Positions 62,283-64,000 of a stretch of 64,000 bases of DNA are shown here, piece by piece. The position numbers were made by a program, and so were the translations under genes. Origin of the DNA: Acidimicrobiia bacterium. GTDB taxonomy: Bacteria; Actinomycetota; Acidimicrobiia; IMCC26256; JAOSJM01. The DNA is taken from contig JAOSJM010000005.1 of NCBI GenBank assembly GCA_027494165.1, positions 1 to 64,000 of the forward strand, written 5' to 3'. Position 1 is the first letter of the stretch. Every line of letters begins with the position of its first letter. Under the pieces are notes generated by a model. It ran no database searches and was not told where the DNA came from. It saw nothing but the letters and a program-made list of their open reading frames with translations.

Positions 62283-63170
62283 ATGGACCTCACCGAAGCG
62301 ATCAACATCGCCCTCGCCGGCCTCACCGCCGGGGCCATCTACGCCCTGCTCGCGATGGGCTACGACGTCATCTTCGCCACCACCGGCGTGCTCAACTTCG
62401 CCCACGGCGAGCTGATGATGGTGGGCACGATGGTCGGCGTCGGCCTCTTCGGGGACCGGGGCTGGCCCGTCCTGATCGCCCTCACGGCCACCGTCCTCTT
62501 CGCCGGTGCGCTCGGGGCCGTCGAGGAGCGCACCGCGGTGCGCCCGGCGACCTCCCGGGGCCACGGCGCGCTCGGGTGGGTGCTGGCCACGCTCGGCTTC
62601 GCCATCATCCTCCGGTCGGCGTTCGCGCTGATCATGGGACCCGACATCCGGGTCTTCCCGTCGTTCGTGTCCGACGACCCCGTCGACGTCGGCGGCGTGC
62701 TGCTGAACCCCCAGCAGCTCCTCGTGATCGGGGTCGCGCTGGCGATGGCCGTCCTCCTCCACGTGCTCTACCGCCGGACCCTCCTGGGCCAGGCCCTGAG
62801 CGCCGTGGCCGCCGACCCGGAGGCCGCGGCCATGCGGGGGATCCCGGTGGGCCGGCTCTCCACCATCTCGTTCGCGCTGGGCTCGGCCATCGCCGGCCTC
62901 ACCGGCTTCGTCGCCGGGCCCATCACCGCCGCCTTCCCCACCATCGGCTTCGGCTTCGCGCTCAAGGGCTTCATCGCCGCGGCCGTCGGCGGCATCCCCG
63001 AGATCCGCGGCGCGCTCGTCGGCGGTCTCCTGCTGGGGCTCATCGAGGCGTTCGGCGTCCACTGGATCGGCGCCGGGTTCCGGGACGCGGTCGTCTTCGT
63101 CGCCCTGCTGGCCATGCTGGCCGTGCGCCCCGGCGGCCTGCTCGGCCGGGCCGCGGTGAGGTCGGTCTGA
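62283..63170 (+). CDS. Branched-chain amino acid-type ABC permease (LivH-like)
   Basis: The protein starts INIALAGLTAGAIYALLAMG, which is the conserved first membrane span of LivH, followed by VLNFAHGELMMVGTMVGVGL. About eight hydrophobic segments follow, and VGGIPEIRGALVGGLLLGLI near residue 240 is the LivH signature. The length of 295 residues is normal. The stop codon overlaps the ATG of the next permease gene (TGATG arrangement), so translation is coupled. Substrate is not known. Confidence 0.88.
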   Translation: MDLTEAINIALAGLTAGAIYALLAMGYDVIFATTGVLNFAHGELMMVGTMVGVGLFGDRGWPVLIALTATVLFAGALGAVEERTAVRPATSRGHGALGWVLATLGFAIILRSAFALIMGPDIRVFPSFVSDDPVDVGGVLLNPQQLLVIGVALAMAVLLHVLYRRTLLGQALSAVAADPEAAAMRGIPVGRLSTISFALGSAIAGLTGFVAGPITAAFPTIGFGFALKGFIAAAVGGIPEIRGALVGGLLLGLIEAFGVHWIGAGFRDAVVFVALLAMLAVRPGGLLGRAAVRSV

Positions 63171-64000
63171 TGGAGCCGCTGACGTCGGTCGGGAGCTCAC
63201 GGCGGACCTGGGCCCCCACCTCATCACGCTCGGCGTGCTGCTGCTCGGCCCCGAGACGGTGGCCAAGGTCATCAGCCTGCTCACGAGCATCGTGACCTGG
63301 CCGTTCACCCGCGAGCTGCGGACCGCGAGCAACCGCTTCGAGATCTTCAACGCCGAGCTGCTGCTCATCTACCTGATCGCCGTGATCGGCCTGAACCTGC
63401 TCTTCCAGAGCGGCCTCATGTCGATCGGGCACAGCGCCCTGTTCGGCCTCGGTGGCTACTTCGTCGCCATCGCCATGGTCGAGCACGGCTGGAGCCTCTG
63501 GGTCGCGCTCCCCGCCGCCGGCCTGCTCGCGGGGGTGGTCGGCCTGGCCCTCGGCGTCCCCGCCCTGCGCCTCGGCCTCTTCACCCTGGCCATGGTCACC
63601 GTCGGCTACGCGTTCGTGTTCGAGGACATGGCCATCGAGTTCCGCAGCATCACGGGCGGGGGCGACGGCTTCCGCGGGGTCCGCCAGCCGGCCCCGTTCG
63701 ACACCCTCGAGTCCTACTACTGGCTGGTCCTGATCGTGGTCGTCGTCGCCTACGTCGTCGGCCACAACCTCCTGCGCTCCCCCGCCGGGCGGGCGTCGAA
63801 GGCCGTGGCCTCGAACCCGGTCGCGGCCCAGTCGCTCGGCATCAGCCTCTACGTCACCAAGCTGCGGGCCTTCAGCATCTCGAGCGTGTTCGCCGGGATC
63901 GCCGGTGGGCTCTTCGCCCCGCTCATCGGCTTCGTCGCCCCCGACTCGTTCACGGTCAACCTGGCCATCCTGCTCCTCCTCATGGTGCTCTTCGGCGGGG
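63170..64000 (+). CDS. Branched-chain amino acid-type ABC permease (LivM-like), partial, one frameshift
   Basis: The ATG overlaps the LivH stop, but this frame soon fails. From 63,193 another frame gives LTADLGPHLITLGVLLLGPE, then AELLLIYLIAVIGLNLLFQS, SIGHSALFGLGGYFVAIAMV and YVTKLRAFSISSVFAGIAGG, clear LivM sequence with its SxGHxAxFGLG motif. One missing G in the run at 63,191-63,193 explains the break and gives the start MEPLTSVGELTADLG. The gene continues beyond the window; the ATP-binding subunits should lie further on. Confidence 0.83.

Noticed and set aside
1..64000. CRISPR arrays, rRNA genes or insertion sequences
   Set aside because: No regularly spaced repeats of 25 to 40 bases, no rRNA-like segments and no transposase with inverted ends were seen; the tandem repeats present are two to four direct copies without spacers.

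Overview
The window is two different pieces of DNA joined near position 6,480. Positions 1 to about 6,480 have moderate and uneven GC (locally AT-rich) and contain a string of broken genes of planctomycete flavour: two RlaP-type nucleotidyltransferases, a P-loop kinase stub, the first part of a polynucleotide kinase-phosphatase (Pnkp), a 3' half of tRNA-Leu, a frameshifted unrecognised protein, the front of an ADP-ribosylglycohydrolase and a small AlpA-like protein. From about 6,480 to the end the DNA is very GC-rich and typical of an actinobacterium; WhiB, DUF222/HNH, several TetR-type operators, tRNAs without encoded CCA and many acyl-CoA enzymes suit Actinomycetota, perhaps Acidimicrobiia (inference). 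The join cuts the 3' end off an FAD oxidoreductase, so it is either a chimeric assembly or an insertion.

6.4-17.7 kb: a regulon of unknown function. It has a truncated PYROXD2/CrtI-like FAD oxidoreductase, a TetR regulator, and repeated sets of three protein types: a CrtC/AttH-like beta-rich protein with a GARDHSWG motif, a kinase-fold (APH-like) protein, and a small helical protein. Two APH-like proteins have lost the catalytic HGD motif. Two 20-bp palindromes that match at 18 of 20 positions lie before the oxidoreductase and between the divergent sets, and probably bind the TetR protein encoded inside the locus. tRNA-Arg, tRNA-His, a nucleoside hydrolase, a TIGR01777 epimerase-like protein and tRNA-Lys follow.

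19.8-33.15 kb: a 13.3-kb element integrated in tRNA-Lys(CUU), bounded by a perfect 47-bp repeat. It encodes a tyrosine integrase, AlpA-like and WhiB regulators, a replication-initiator-like protein, a TerS-like protein, a major capsid protein, a tape-measure protein and a fibre-like protein. No large terminase, portal, tail tube or lysis gene is visible. It resembles a phage satellite or a strongly reduced prophage.

33.2-64 kb: chromosomal genes. A VapBC-type toxin-antitoxin pair with a nearby remnant copy, acyl-CoA synthetase, a second type of phosphotransferase, SDR and alpha/beta hydrolase come first. Then come a MaoC/PNPOx-like/MBL/thioesterase/thiolase/oxidoreductase block for acyl-CoA or aromatic-acid metabolism; an alcohol dehydrogenase plus hydantoinase/oxoprolinase A and B operon; a DUF222 gene with a LexA-like box; a second FAD oxidoreductase; EthD and AhpD-like proteins; another acyl-CoA synthetase; and the start of a LivK-LivH-LivM-type ABC importer that runs off the end. 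Many conserved genes carry single-base frameshifts, often at C or G runs, which points to indel errors in the underlying assembly rather than real decay.
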